A stretch of DNA of 64,000 bases from CAWEFA01 sp963851385 (GTDB lineage Bacteria > Bacteroidota > Bacteroidia > Bacteroidales > DTGW01). How positions within the stretch are numbered: position 1 is the stretch's first letter; every line of letters begins with the position of its first letter. The stretch spans positions 1-64,000 of the forward strand of contig CAWKPE010000030.1 in assembly GCA_963851385.1 (NCBI GenBank), read 5' to 3'. Under the pieces are notes generated by a model. The model made no database searches. It saw nothing but the letters and a program-made list of their open reading frames with translations, and was not told the DNA's origin. Of the stretch, positions 18,885-28,659 are shown one piece after another. The translations under genes were made by a program, and so were the position numbers.

Positions 18885-19871
18885 ATGTTGAGAAAAAATC
18901 TTTTTTCATTCATTATTCTAATTGCACTAATTGTGCTTTCAGCCATATATTTTTTTTCAAACCGCAACGAAACATTTTCTGCTAAAGAAACAGCTTTCGC
19001 CTGTAGTGACTTATCTTCAGTAAATGCAATAACAGTCAGAAAAAGTGATTCAGTTTTCATCCTTAAAAAAAATAACAACACTTGGCTTTATAATTCTTCG
19101 TTTATAGTTAAGCCATCATTAATGTCCATTTGTTATAGAATTTTTTCACAGGTTGAAATAAAATCTTTAATATCTAAAAAATTTGCATCAAGGATTGCAG
19201 GAAAAATAAAACGATCGGGAGTGGAAATAAAACTCACAGACGAAAATAAAATAGTAAAACATTATTTTGTTTGGGCAGATACAAAAAGCAGAAATATTTT
19301 TATGATGATGGCAGATAAAGAAATTCCTTTCATAGTCACGGTACCATCGTTTAATGGAAATTTCACAGAACTCTTCAGAATTGATCCTTCGTTCTGGCGT
19401 GATCTGACTATTTTACATTATACTTCAAATCAAATAAATTCAATAATAGTTGAGCAACCTTCAAATCAAAATCAATCATTTAAAATTGATATGTCTTCAG
19501 CAGACAAAGCAGTATTGACTGATTTAAAATACGGAAAAATACATCCTTTTAAACAAGAAGCTTTAGAAGCCTTTTTATTTTGCTTTAGAAATGTTAATGG
19601 TTCATCTTATTTTGACAACAACTCTGAAATACTTAAAAAAATTGAAATGAATAAACCGCTTTATATAATTTCAATTTCTGATCGAGAAGGCAATCAAAAA
19701 ATCTTGAAAATTTTTCCAAAAGAAATTGAATCCGTGGCTGAAAAAAAATCAAACAGCAATTTTGATGTGAATTTCAGCTACGTGTTAATTAACGACAAAG
19801 ATTTAGTAGTAGCAAAATATGTTGAGATTGACCCAATAACAAGAGATTTGGATTTCTTTCTGCAAAAATAA
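18885..19871 (+). CDS. DUF4340-like membrane-anchored protein
   Basis: This 328-residue protein has an N-terminal membrane anchor (about residues 6-25). A beta-rich extracytoplasmic part follows, with repeated IKLTDENKIVKHYFVWADTK-like strands and LFRIDPSFWRDLTILHY. The latter resembles DUF4340 proteins, which commonly follow gldG-type genes. Its location downstream of gldG, interrupted only by a MITE-like element, supports a role with the GldG complex. Function is otherwise unknown. Confidence 0.65.
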   Translation: MLRKNLFSFIILIALIVLSAIYFFSNRNETFSAKETAFACSDLSSVNAITVRKSDSVFILKKNNNTWLYNSSFIVKPSLMSICYRIFSQVEIKSLISKKFASRIAGKIKRSGVEIKLTDENKIVKHYFVWADTKSRNIFMMMADKEIPFIVTVPSFNGNFTELFRIDPSFWRDLTILHYTSNQINSIIVEQPSNQNQSFKIDMSSADKAVLTDLKYGKIHPFKQEALEAFLFCFRNVNGSSYFDNNSEILKKIEMNKPLYIISISDREGNQKILKIFPKEIESVAEKKSNSNFDVNFSYVLINDKDLVVAKYVEIDPITRDLDFFLQK

Positions 19872-19995
19872 TGACCTGCAATACTCATTAGTTTGAGTAA
19901 ATGAATATAATAGTTATTTTCTGAAAACAAACTTAAGTCGTAAAAGTTTTATAATTAAGTATTTAAATAATTAATTATAATATCTTCTAAAGCGG

Positions 19996-20026
19996 TTTAT
20001 TATAATGAATGATTTTTATATTTTTG
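19996..20026 (+). promoter_or_regulatory. Probable Bacteroidota promoter upstream of dnaN
   Basis: TATTTTTG (20019-20026) matches the -7 consensus TANNTTTG. A TTTA (19996-19999, consensus TTTG) lies 19 bases upstream, which is the preferred spacing. The dnaN ATG follows 36 bases later. Confidence 0.45.
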
Positions 20027-20061
20027 ATATGTTTTTTAATTGTTAACTAAAATATATTCTC

Positions 20062-21192
20062 ATGAAATTTGTAATATCAAGTACCGAATTATTAAGCCAC
20101 TTACAGGCTATCAGCAGAGTGATTAGCTCAAAAAATACTCTTCCAATTTTAGATAATTTTCTTTTTAATCTTGAAGATGGCAAACTGACAATAACTGCGT
20201 CCGATTTGGAATCTACACTGGTTACCATGATGACATTGGAAAATGTTTCTGATGAAGGAACAATAGCCATACCTGCAAAATTAATCCTCGATACACTTAA
20301 AGAATTTCCGGAACAACCTCTGACTTTTGAAGTTAATCAAGATACAAACTCAATAGTTATTAATTCCCAAAATGGAAAGTTTACCATAATGGGACAGAAT
20401 GGTGATGATTTTCCCCAAATTCCTTCAATCAAAAACGATAAAAAAAATTCTATTCAACTCAGCGTGCCAATACTTGTCAATGGAATTAATAAAAGTCTTT
20501 TTGCAGCCGCTGATGATGAATTAAGACCTGTCATGAATGGTATCTTTTTTGAAATTTCACCAAAAGAAATAATATTTGTCGCGTCAGATGCCCATAAACT
20601 GGTTCGCTATAAAAGATTTGACATTAAAAGTGATGTAACCGGATCATTTATCCTTCCAAAAAAACCAGCCTCTTTGCTTAAAAATATATTGCAGAAAGAA
20701 GATAAAAATGTGTTAATTGAATTTGATGAAAAAAATGCTTATTTCCAGCTTACAAATTACCGAATGATTTGCCGTTTGGTTGAAGGCTCTTACCCAAATT
20801 ACAGTTCAGTAATACCAACTAAAAATCCAAATAAACTTATAATTGGAAGAATAGAATTGTTAAATACTTTGAAACGTGTTTCGGTATTTGCCAATCAAGC
20901 CAGTAATCTTGTAAAACTTCAACTCACGGGCAACCAAGTAATAATTTCTGCACAAGATATAGATTTTTCAATATCGGCATACGAAAGACTTAACTGCCAA
21001 TACGACGGCGACGATATGGAAATTGGTTTCAAATCTTCATTTTTAATTGAAATATTATCAAACCTCACTTCTACTGATATCGCATTTGAAATGTCAGATC
21101 CTTCCAGGGCAGGTATTATTCTGCCTGTTGATAAGGATACGGATGCCGAAGACGTGTTAATGTTGCTTATGCCAATGATGGTAAATGCTTAA
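20062..21192 (+). CDS. dnaN: DNA polymerase III beta subunit (sliding clamp)
   Basis: DnaN forms the ring-shaped processivity clamp of the replicative polymerase. The 376-residue length fits three clamp domains. Recognisable parts are the N-terminal SSTELLSHLQAISRVISSKN with TLPILDNFLF, the central LFAAADDELRPVMNGIFFEI, RLVEGSYPNYSSVIPT, and the C-terminal LMLLMPMMV, which lines the binding pocket. It has its own promoter candidate and is followed by a strong terminator, so it is likely transcribed alone. It is not next to dnaA here. Confidence 0.96.
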   Translation: MKFVISSTELLSHLQAISRVISSKNTLPILDNFLFNLEDGKLTITASDLESTLVTMMTLENVSDEGTIAIPAKLILDTLKEFPEQPLTFEVNQDTNSIVINSQNGKFTIMGQNGDDFPQIPSIKNDKKNSIQLSVPILVNGINKSLFAAADDELRPVMNGIFFEISPKEIIFVASDAHKLVRYKRFDIKSDVTGSFILPKKPASLLKNILQKEDKNVLIEFDEKNAYFQLTNYRMICRLVEGSYPNYSSVIPTKNPNKLIIGRIELLNTLKRVSVFANQASNLVKLQLTGNQVIISAQDIDFSISAYERLNCQYDGDDMEIGFKSSFLIEILSNLTSTDIAFEMSDPSRAGIILPVDKDTDAEDVLMLLMPMMVNA

Positions 21193-21274
21193 ACCGGGCT
21201 TTTCCAGTAGTATAATAAATTTTGATTTTAAACCTTAATCTCATTTTATATTGCAAAACCTAAGATAGACAATT

Positions 21275-21306
21275 AACCTGGCAGGTTATAATTTGCCAGG
21301 TTTTTA
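21275..21306 (+). terminator. Rho-independent terminator after dnaN
   Basis: A 9-base-pair perfect stem, AACCTGGCA (21275-21283) with TGCCAGGTT (21294-21302), has a 10-base loop and is followed by a T-run. It lies about 80 bases after the dnaN stop. Confidence 0.8.
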
Positions 21307-21426
21307 ACTTATTAATAAAGAAATACCCATGATTTTGTCAATTATAAATACTGATGAAGATACTATGGGTGTTCTCCGGCTTATGCGGGACAAGCTATTC
21401 AGCTTTTAAAATTTAAATATTTACGA

Positions 21427-22233
21427 ATGAAATTAAATCTAAAAAATCCGTTGATATTTCTTGATTTAGAAACAACAGGCATAAATATCGCTACAGATCG
21501 CATTGTTGAAATAACCATGCTAAAAGTTTTCCCCAATGGAAAAGAAGAATTAAAGACATATCGAGTTAATCCAACAATAAAAATTGATCCAAAAGCCATT
21601 GCCATTCATGGAATTACTGATGATGATGTCAAAGATTCCCCAACTTTTAATGAAATTGCTCAAACGCTGGCAAATGAATTTGAAGGTTGTGATTTTGCAG
21701 GATTTAATTCAAATAAATTTGATTTCCCAATGCTTGCTGAAGAGTTTCTCAGGGCAGAAATCGACATCGATTTAAAAAAAAGAAAGTTTGTTGACGTACA
21801 AGTAATTTTTCATAAGATGGAACAACGTACACTCAGTGCAGCATATAAGCTTTATTGTAATAAAGATTTAGCTGACGCACATTCATCTCACGCTGACACA
21901 AAAGCAACTTATGAAGTATTACAAGCACAGCTTGACAAATATATTGGAAAGAAATTTATAGATTCGTCAGGAGCTGCTTCTGAGCCAATAGAAAATGACA
22001 TTGATAACCTCTCAAAATTTTCTTCACATACAGATAATGTAGATTTTGTCGGACGAATAATTTACAACACGAAAGGTCAGGAGGTATTTAATTTTGGAAA
22101 ATATAAAGGCATCCAGGTTGAAGAAGTGCTAAAAAAAGATCCCAGTTATTATTCATGGATGATGAATGGAGATTTCCCCTTGTACACAAAAAAAGTGCTG
22201 ACCCAAATTAAACTAAGGGGATTTAGTAAATAG
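21427..22233 (+). CDS. DnaQ-like 3'-5' exonuclease with C-terminal DUF3820 domain
   Basis: This 268-residue protein has a DEDDh exonuclease fold. Exo I is FLDLETTGI (residues 11-19), Exo II is GFNSNKFDFPML and Exo III is the AHSSHADTKAT region with the catalytic His. After a linker, a C-terminal domain (about 222-266) reads FNFGKYKGIQVEEVLKKDPS followed by YYSWMMNGDFPLYTKK, matching the DUF3820 pattern. This combination is common in Bacteroidota exonucleases annotated as polymerase III epsilon-like proofreading or repair nucleases. It is separate from dnaN (terminator between them). Confidence 0.88.
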   Translation: MKLNLKNPLIFLDLETTGINIATDRIVEITMLKVFPNGKEELKTYRVNPTIKIDPKAIAIHGITDDDVKDSPTFNEIAQTLANEFEGCDFAGFNSNKFDFPMLAEEFLRAEIDIDLKKRKFVDVQVIFHKMEQRTLSAAYKLYCNKDLADAHSSHADTKATYEVLQAQLDKYIGKKFIDSSGAASEPIENDIDNLSKFSSHTDNVDFVGRIIYNTKGQEVFNFGKYKGIQVEEVLKKDPSYYSWMMNGDFPLYTKKVLTQIKLRGFSK

Positions 22234-22270
22234 TTCTAAGTGTTCACTTCTAAACTCTGACTAATACGTA

Positions 22271-22741
22271 TTATAATTTTCTATTAATGTATCCAGAGTA
22301 ATCTTTTACTTTCGGATTATAAGTATTATTAAATAACGAAGAGGTTATTAAAAAGTCGGCTGTTGAACGATTACAGGCGGTTGGTATGTTATAGACAACA
22401 GTAATCCTGAGCAATGCTTTGACATCTACTTCATGAGGCTGTGGCAACATTGGATCCCAAAAGAAAATAACTATATCAATTTTTCCTTCTGCAATCATCG
22501 AGCCTAATTGCTGATCACCTCCGAGAGGTCCTGATTTAAGTTTTATAATTTGAATATTGTGTTCTTTATTTCTGGAAGAATGAATTTTTTCTAAAATAGC
22601 CTCTTCTACTAATTTGCCAGTAGTTCCGGTGCAAATCAGGTTATGTTCTTTTAAGTTTTCCCAGTTAAACTCAACCCACTCTATCAAATCATGTTTCATA
22701 TGATCATGAGCGACCAGGGCCAGATTTTTTTTTCTTTCCAT
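22271..22741 (-). CDS. mgsA: Methylglyoxal synthase
   Basis: MgsA converts dihydroxyacetone phosphate to methylglyoxal and phosphate, a bypass of lower glycolysis. The 156-residue protein contains the start LALVAHDHMKHDLIEWVEFN and the phosphate-binding TGTTG. The catalytic SGPLGGDQQLG carries the active Asp, and FFWDPMLPQPHEVDVKALLR and YNIPTACNRSTADFL follow. All are family signatures. It converges with the exonuclease gene and is divergent from ftcD. Confidence 0.96.
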   Translation of the reverse strand: MERKKNLALVAHDHMKHDLIEWVEFNWENLKEHNLICTGTTGKLVEEAILEKIHSSRNKEHNIQIIKLKSGPLGGDQQLGSMIAEGKIDIVIFFWDPMLPQPHEVDVKALLRITVVYNIPTACNRSTADFLITSSLFNNTYNPKVKDYSGYINRKL

Positions 22742-22853
22742 AATATTTATTTTTTGTCAGCAATATATAAAATTTGCAGGAATATCGGATTTTTGTAAAA
22801 TTAAGAAGTATGAGATTATAAAGAAACTATATTATTAAATAACCAAGCATTTT

Positions 22854-23885
22854 ATGAATAATAAGCAATCTTCTAAAATACTGGAATGCATTCCAAACTT
22901 TTCGGAAGGTCAGGATGAATCTGTAATTCATAAAATACAAAATAGCATAACTAAAGTTAATAATGTAAAGCTGTTGCACATTGACAAGGGATTTTCTGCA
23001 AACCGCACGGTAATTACATTTGCCGGAGAACCTGAAGCAGTAATTGAAGCTGCTTTTCAAAGCACGAAAACTGCAAGCGAACTTATTGACATGCAAAAAC
23101 ACAAAGGTATTCATCCACGCATTGGAGCAACTGATGTTATTCCATTAGTACCGATAAAGGGTTTGGCAATGTCAGAAGCTGTCAACCTTTCTCATCAACT
23201 TGCACATCGCATTGGCGATGAGTTAAACATTCCTGTTTATTGTTATGAAAAATCCGCAAAACATTCAAATCGAAAAATGCTTGAAAATATTCGAAAGGGC
23301 GAATATGAAGGATTGAAGAAAAAGATTTATGATATTAATTGGAAACCGGATTTTGGACCAACAGAATTTAATGTAAAATCCGGAGCAACCATAGTTGGAG
23401 CAAGAGATTTTCTTATTGCTTATAATGTCAATCTCGATACCCGGTTAGTTGAAATTGCATCCGAAATAGCTTCACGAATAAGAAAAAGCGGTAAATCAAT
23501 TATTGATGAAAAAGGTCGAAAGAAAAAAATTCCGGGACTCTTAAATTCTGTAAAGGCTATAGGATGGTATATTGAAGAATATCAAAAAGCACAGGTTTCA
23601 ATGAATCTAACTGATATCAAAAAAACTCCCTTGCATATAGCGTTTGAGACTGTCAAAAAAGTTGCCAGAGATTCAGGAGTTAAAGTAACGGGTTCTGAAC
23701 TTATTGGTCTTGTTCCCGAAAAAGTAATGATTGATGCAGGTTTATATTATTCATCATTTATAAAGAATTATAATATTAAGAACAATGATGAACTTATTGA
23801 ACTAGCTATTGAAAAAATGGTACTAACTGAATTCAGAACATTTAATCCTAAAGAAAGAATAATTGAATACTTACTGGAAATTTAG
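22854..23885 (+). CDS. ftcD: Glutamate formimidoyltransferase
   Basis: This enzyme transfers the formimino group from formiminoglutamate to tetrahydrofolate in histidine breakdown. The 343-residue protein covers the two formiminotransferase subdomains. Motifs are ILECIPNFSEGQD at the N-terminus, KGIHPRIGATDVIPLVPI (substrate-loop His), GPTEFNVKSGATIVGARDFL and AYNVNLDT. No cyclodeaminase domain is fused, as is usual in Bacteroidota. Other histidine-utilisation genes are not in the window. It converges with the endonuclease/exonuclease/phosphatase gene after 8 bases. Confidence 0.94.
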   Translation: MNNKQSSKILECIPNFSEGQDESVIHKIQNSITKVNNVKLLHIDKGFSANRTVITFAGEPEAVIEAAFQSTKTASELIDMQKHKGIHPRIGATDVIPLVPIKGLAMSEAVNLSHQLAHRIGDELNIPVYCYEKSAKHSNRKMLENIRKGEYEGLKKKIYDINWKPDFGPTEFNVKSGATIVGARDFLIAYNVNLDTRLVEIASEIASRIRKSGKSIIDEKGRKKKIPGLLNSVKAIGWYIEEYQKAQVSMNLTDIKKTPLHIAFETVKKVARDSGVKVTGSELIGLVPEKVMIDAGLYYSSFIKNYNIKNNDELIELAIEKMVLTEFRTFNPKERIIEYLLEI

Positions 23886-23892
23886 TCAGCTA

Positions 23893-24963
23893 TTATTTCA
23901 CGCATAAATCCACGTATACAGGCAAGTGATCGCTAAAACCTCCGGTATATTTGTATCCGTTATAAGTTCGATACGGAGTCTTACCCGAATCATTTTTATC
24001 ATTTTTAAGAAGAAAATCTGCTGAATATATTTTAGCTGAGTTAGGATTGCACCTCAATCCCTTTGAAGAAGAATTTATTATGTTTCCTGAAACTATTATC
24101 TGATCAAAAATCTGCCATTTATCTTTAAATTTAATGGTACCTATGTTTTGAATATTATCAATCCATTTGGCACTTAGATCATATAAAACTGAGTTTTTGA
24201 CCGGATTAGTAATTTTTATCGCTTTTAAATCATTTAGTACACTTATATCATCTGGTTCATCATTAAAATCGCCAATAATTAATATTTTAATCTTTGGAGA
24301 AACATGAAATAGAGAATCTATCTTAAATCTAAGAGTTTTTGCAGCCGTTTCCCTGTAAGGCATGCTTCTCGCATATCCTTTCATACGCGAAGGCCAATGA
24401 TTTACAAAAACGTGAATTGTGTCAATTTTAAATGCTAAAGCTTTAACATAAAGAATATCCCTTGTTTTTCTTGCAGTATCAAAAGGAAAAAATAATCTAA
24501 TAAATTCTATCTTCAAAGGTTTAAACTGATCAAATCTGTATAGCAAAGCTACATCAATGCCCCTTGGATCAGGCGAATCGCGATGAATATAATGATAATT
24601 AAATTTTCCCAATGGCGTTTTTTGAGTCAAATCATTCAGCACTCTTTTATTTTCAATTTCACATAACCCAATTATTGATGGCGGCTGAAAACCAGAGGAA
24701 ATAAGTACCTTATATATATTGTTTAACTTATTGTAGTAACGTTTACCTGTCCAATGTCTCTTAGCATTAGGGAGAAATTCATTATCGTCAGTTTTAGGAT
24801 CATCAATTGTATCAAAAAAATTTTCAGTATTATAAAACATCGCTCTGAAGCAATCAGAAGTTATAATTTTTTCTCTATTTGCTTTTGATTTTTGTTCTTG
24901 ACTATTTACAGGCAAAAATAATATGAGAATTAAGACACAAAAATTCAAAAGAAGTTTTGTCAT
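23893..24963 (-). CDS. Secreted endonuclease/exonuclease/phosphatase family protein
   Basis: This 356-residue protein has a Sec signal peptide (MTKLLLNFCVLILILFLPVN). The endonuclease/exonuclease/phosphatase fold includes AMFYNTENFFDT, IIGLCEIENKRVL (catalytic Glu) and HVFVNHWPSRMKGYA. LIIGDFNDEPDD and the terminal FSDHLPVYVDL (Asp-His pair) complete the metal-dependent active site. The substrate could be nucleic acid or a phosphate ester. Its ATG overlaps the stop of the upstream beta-helix lipoprotein gene by four bases, so they form an operon. Confidence 0.88.
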   Translation of the reverse strand: MTKLLLNFCVLILILFLPVNSQEQKSKANREKIITSDCFRAMFYNTENFFDTIDDPKTDDNEFLPNAKRHWTGKRYYNKLNNIYKVLISSGFQPPSIIGLCEIENKRVLNDLTQKTPLGKFNYHYIHRDSPDPRGIDVALLYRFDQFKPLKIEFIRLFFPFDTARKTRDILYVKALAFKIDTIHVFVNHWPSRMKGYARSMPYRETAAKTLRFKIDSLFHVSPKIKILIIGDFNDEPDDISVLNDLKAIKITNPVKNSVLYDLSAKWIDNIQNIGTIKFKDKWQIFDQIIVSGNIINSSSKGLRCNPNSAKIYSADFLLKNDKNDSGKTPYRTYNGYKYTGGFSDHLPVYVDLCVK

Positions 24964-26417
24964 TTTGAATTTCCTGAATTAATATATTCAAATGCACCTA
25001 AATCCGGACCATTATCTGCAATCCTGCTTATGCCGTAATAATCAACAGGGTATAAATTTGCAATACTTGTATCACCAACATTTCTGGCTATTGAAGTTCT
25101 GGTTAATTGGAAATCAAAAGCAATATTGTCATTGTCAATTAACTTAAAACCCGGGTTATATCTTTCAGTTATCATACACTTAATAAATTTATTCTGGTCA
25201 GAAACATCCAGGTATAGCGTAGTATCTTTGATTAAACAATGGTTAAAAACGTAATTCATTTGATAACCAATAGTGTCAACAAAATTGACCTCTTGAAAGG
25301 CATCACCATAAATTATACAATTGCCAAAATTGGCCTTTTTTAAGTCGCCATAATAAGTTTTAGTACTAGTAGTATATTTATTTTGAAGTTCTAATGCAAC
25401 TCCAGAATTCTCACCATATAAAAAATAATTGGCAAATGTGCACTGGTTAAAATCATATTCACCTCCTGCCTCGCAAGCAAAAAGAGCATATCCGCAATTG
25501 TCTAAAAGGCAATTGTAAGCATTAATTTTTGAGTTGATTGCAAATATTCCAGTAAATGTACTATTCTCTATTTTGCAATTCGATAATTCTACATTTGCTG
25601 TTCCAGGATATCCTGCGATACCAACCTGAATCCCATATATCGAATTTTTGATTTCAGCATAATTAAATTTATTACCAGTACTTGAATTGAATAATATAAT
25701 CCTATCCCATTGATTAGGTAGCTTGTCGTATGGGACTGGTGGTGCAGTATTCAAATTGTCAAGCCTGTCTCCCCTGAAAATTACGGGATTCTCAAGTGTT
25801 CCATTTACTAAAATAGTTCCCTGAACCGCCAGAAATGCATTTTTATGTAGATAAATCATAGTCCCCTCTTGAATAGTCAATGTCGAAAAACTATCAACCA
25901 AGCCAATGTCATAAATAAGATACGGTTTGTCATTTTGCCAGGTTTGGGTTTTTAATACTGAATCTTTAATTAAGTGAACATCCTGACCCCAAGCTGCAAG
26001 TTTAACATTCTGTCTATTACCATTTATTTCAAAAATCAATGAGTCCAATACAAATAAAGGCGCATTTTGTTTAGCAGGATCAATTAATACTTGTACGAAT
26101 ACAAACGCACTGTCATTGGCTCTTATCTCAATGTCATTAACATTGGGTCCTTTAATCCCATCCACATTAAATTTAAATGCCGATCCGGAACCTCCGGCTA
26201 AAGTAATCGACGATATTATTATAGATTTACTGTTATGATTATATACCGAAAAATATTTAGTGGCACTTCCAAAGGTAGTAAATACAGTATCAAAGAATAG
26301 CGTATCAATCCCGAAACTAAGATGAGCACCGGGATTAGTCAGAATAGGATCTCTCTCACAACTTATAAAAAAAACTGAACAGGTTATTAATGCAATTGAA
26401 AGTGACTTAATTATCAT
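24960..26417 (-). CDS. Right-handed beta-helix lipoprotein
   Basis: The start at 26417 is chosen because it gives a lipoprotein signal, MIIKSLSIALITCSVFFISC, with the lipidated Cys at residue 20. An upstream ATG at 26489 adds 24 basic residues. After a short Ig-like segment (GSATKYFSVYNHNSKSIIIS) come repeats of a parallel beta-helix, such as PVIFRGDRLD, NKFNYAEIKNSIYGIQVG and VELSNCKIENSTFTGIFAIN. The C-terminal DNGPDLGAFEY is common in Bacteroidota beta-helix proteins. It is probably an outer-membrane surface protein. It overlaps the downstream nuclease/phosphatase gene by four bases. Confidence 0.82.
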   Translation of the reverse strand: MIIKSLSIALITCSVFFISCERDPILTNPGAHLSFGIDTLFFDTVFTTFGSATKYFSVYNHNSKSIIISSITLAGGSGSAFKFNVDGIKGPNVNDIEIRANDSAFVFVQVLIDPAKQNAPLFVLDSLIFEINGNRQNVKLAAWGQDVHLIKDSVLKTQTWQNDKPYLIYDIGLVDSFSTLTIQEGTMIYLHKNAFLAVQGTILVNGTLENPVIFRGDRLDNLNTAPPVPYDKLPNQWDRIILFNSSTGNKFNYAEIKNSIYGIQVGIAGYPGTANVELSNCKIENSTFTGIFAINSKINAYNCLLDNCGYALFACEAGGEYDFNQCTFANYFLYGENSGVALELQNKYTTSTKTYYGDLKKANFGNCIIYGDAFQEVNFVDTIGYQMNYVFNHCLIKDTTLYLDVSDQNKFIKCMITERYNPGFKLIDNDNIAFDFQLTRTSIARNVGDTSIANLYPVDYYGISRIADNGPDLGAFEYINSGNSK

Positions 26418-26588
26418 AAATAAAATTTTATTCTTAAAACGATTGATCTTATAATAAATTGTACGTTTCTTTAAAATGAAGAACTTCATCTTATATAGAA
26501 TACGAAATTAGTAGTATTTTTTATACTTTTAAAAATTCAATGCATTTATAATGTTCTTATTAATTTTAATTTCATTTATTTTTTTGAA

Positions 26589-28358
26589 ATGATCTTTAAA
26601 TTAGCAAAAACCAAAAAAAATAATTTAGCATTATTACAACTACCATTTCCTTGGAACTGTTTTATTAAATTATTTAAATGCATATATATTGGTCGGTTAT
26701 CTAAAAAACAGATTATTCATTCCAGACTTTTTATCCTGCTCACGTTATCTTTCATTGTAGTAACTTGCAACACTTCAAATCATAAAAGTATTCATAATAA
26801 GGTTTTTCGTTACAACGAATCAAAAGATATTGCCACACTTGATCCGGCATTTGCACGAAATTTGGCTAAAGTCTGGCCGGTTAATCAATTGTTTAACGGA
26901 CTTTTGCAATTGGATGATTCATTAAAAATCAAACCTTGTATTGCTAAAACTTGGGAAATTTCTTCAGATGGATTGACTTATACTTTTCATCTTAGAACAG
27001 ATGTATATTTTCATGACCATCCAATTTTCCCTTTAGGCAAAGGAAGGAAAGTTGTAGCGTCTGATTTCGTTTATAGTTTTAACCGGTTACTTGATCCAAA
27101 AACAGCTTCTCCCGGTGCATGGGTTTTTAATTTTGTTAATACTTCGCAACCAGGCTCAATAAATGGATTTAAAGCCATTAACGATAGTATTTTCCAGGTA
27201 TTTTTAAAATCTCCATTCCAGGCATTTCCAGGTATATTAACAATTGCATATTGTTTTGTAGTGCCAAAAGAAGTAGTAACATACTATGGTCGAGATTTTC
27301 GTAACCATCCCATAGGTACAGGTCCCTTTAAATTTAAACTTTGGATAGAAAGTGAAAAATTGATATTTATTAAAAATGAAAAATATTTTGAAAAAGATAT
27401 TAATGGAAACAGACTTCCCAAGATTGATGGTATAGCTATTTCATTCATTGCAGATAAACAATCTGAATTTTTGGAATTTGTTAAAGGACGATTAGATTTT
27501 ATATCGGGTGTTAATGCGTCATTTAAGGACGAATTATTAACTAAATCAGGAAAAATAAATCCCGCTTATGATAAAAAGTTTAATATGCTTATTTGTCCAT
27601 ATTTAAATACTGAATATATTGGAATACTGGTTGACACTTCAATCGGTACCGTTAAAGAAAGTCCTTTGTGCAATAAATTAGTAAGGCAGGCTATTAATTT
27701 GGCAATAGACAGGAGGAAAATGGTGGCTTATTTGCGTAATAACATTGGTTCTCCGGCAAATTCCGGATTCGTTCCAAAAGGGTTGCCTTCTTTTTCTGAA
27801 AAAGATGTCAAAGGTTATCAATATAAACCTGACTCTGCCCGAGAATTACTTTTAAAAGCCGGTTTTCCAGGAGGCAAAGGGTTAACTCCGATCAAAATAA
27901 TAACTGTAAATGATTATTTAGATATATGTGAATATTTACAGAATGAACTGAGTCAGGTAGGAATAACTATTGAAATAGAAGTTGTAACAGGGTTGTCTTA
28001 TCGGGAAATGATTGCCAATTCTCGAATTAATATGTTTCGAGCGTCCTGGGTTGCAGATTATCCGGACGCTGAAAATTTTTTGGCACTTTTCTACGGACCA
28101 AATTTGTGCCCTAAAGGTCCAAACTATACCAGATTTAAAAATGCAAAATTCGATAAGCTCTATGAACTTTCATTAAGAGAACTTAATTTGCAAAAAAGAT
28201 ATAAGTTTTACAATCAAATGGATCAACTTATCATCAATGAAGCAATAATTGTACCTCTCTTTTATGATGAAGCCGTTCGTTTTACGCAGAAAAATATTCA
28301 CTATCTGGGCATTAACCCTATGAATAACCTTATACTAAAATATGTTGAAATAAAATAG
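26589..28358 (+). CDS. Peptide/oligopeptide ABC transporter substrate-binding lipoprotein
   Basis: This 589-residue protein belongs to the family 5 extracellular solute-binding proteins (DppA/OppA-like). A lipoprotein-like signal ends in LSFIVVTCN after a long basic N-terminal extension; a later ATG could be the true start. Family signatures are FRYNESKDIATLDPAFARNL, PCIAKTWEISSDGLTYTFHL, GTGPFKFK and the C-terminal lobe DYPDAENFLALFYGPN. No transporter permease or ATPase genes are adjacent, which is usual for Bacteroidota. It would bind peptides in the periplasm. Confidence 0.88.
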   Translation: MIFKLAKTKKNNLALLQLPFPWNCFIKLFKCIYIGRLSKKQIIHSRLFILLTLSFIVVTCNTSNHKSIHNKVFRYNESKDIATLDPAFARNLAKVWPVNQLFNGLLQLDDSLKIKPCIAKTWEISSDGLTYTFHLRTDVYFHDHPIFPLGKGRKVVASDFVYSFNRLLDPKTASPGAWVFNFVNTSQPGSINGFKAINDSIFQVFLKSPFQAFPGILTIAYCFVVPKEVVTYYGRDFRNHPIGTGPFKFKLWIESEKLIFIKNEKYFEKDINGNRLPKIDGIAISFIADKQSEFLEFVKGRLDFISGVNASFKDELLTKSGKINPAYDKKFNMLICPYLNTEYIGILVDTSIGTVKESPLCNKLVRQAINLAIDRRKMVAYLRNNIGSPANSGFVPKGLPSFSEKDVKGYQYKPDSARELLLKAGFPGGKGLTPIKIITVNDYLDICEYLQNELSQVGITIEIEVVTGLSYREMIANSRINMFRASWVADYPDAENFLALFYGPNLCPKGPNYTRFKNAKFDKLYELSLRELNLQKRYKFYNQMDQLIINEAIIVPLFYDEAVRFTQKNIHYLGINPMNNLILKYVEIK

Positions 28359-28659
28359 ATTACCTATCTATATTATTTATTTTGAGCATATTATTAATAA
28401 ACTATTGCGGATGAAATAAAACTGCAAAATATCATAAAAGTTACTGACTTATATTAGAAGTAAACTATTGACTATATATCAAAACCATTTTAATTTAGAC
28501 CCCGGGTTACTTTAATATCTTTTTAACTATTAATGCAACAAAAGGGAACGGTGTTTACGTATAATTGTTCTATTATTAAATGAACTAGCATAAATAATAA
28601 AAACTGATAATTGACCCTTTGCTGCGATAACCCTAAAGAAAACCTTAAAAACCAATTCT
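28359..28659. other. AT-rich intergenic region, nothing recognised
   Basis: About 300 bases between two plus-strand genes. No open frame of note, no hairpin followed by a T-run and no exact TANNTTTG promoter box was seen. Confidence 0.5.

Noticed and set aside
21331..21411. 26-residue open frame between dnaN and the exonuclease
   Set aside because: Too short, with no recognised pattern and no clear ribosome site; it lies just after a terminator.
22262..22273. Perfect palindrome TAATACGTATTA
   Set aside because: Short and without T-run; it overlaps the mgsA stop and gives no functional clue.
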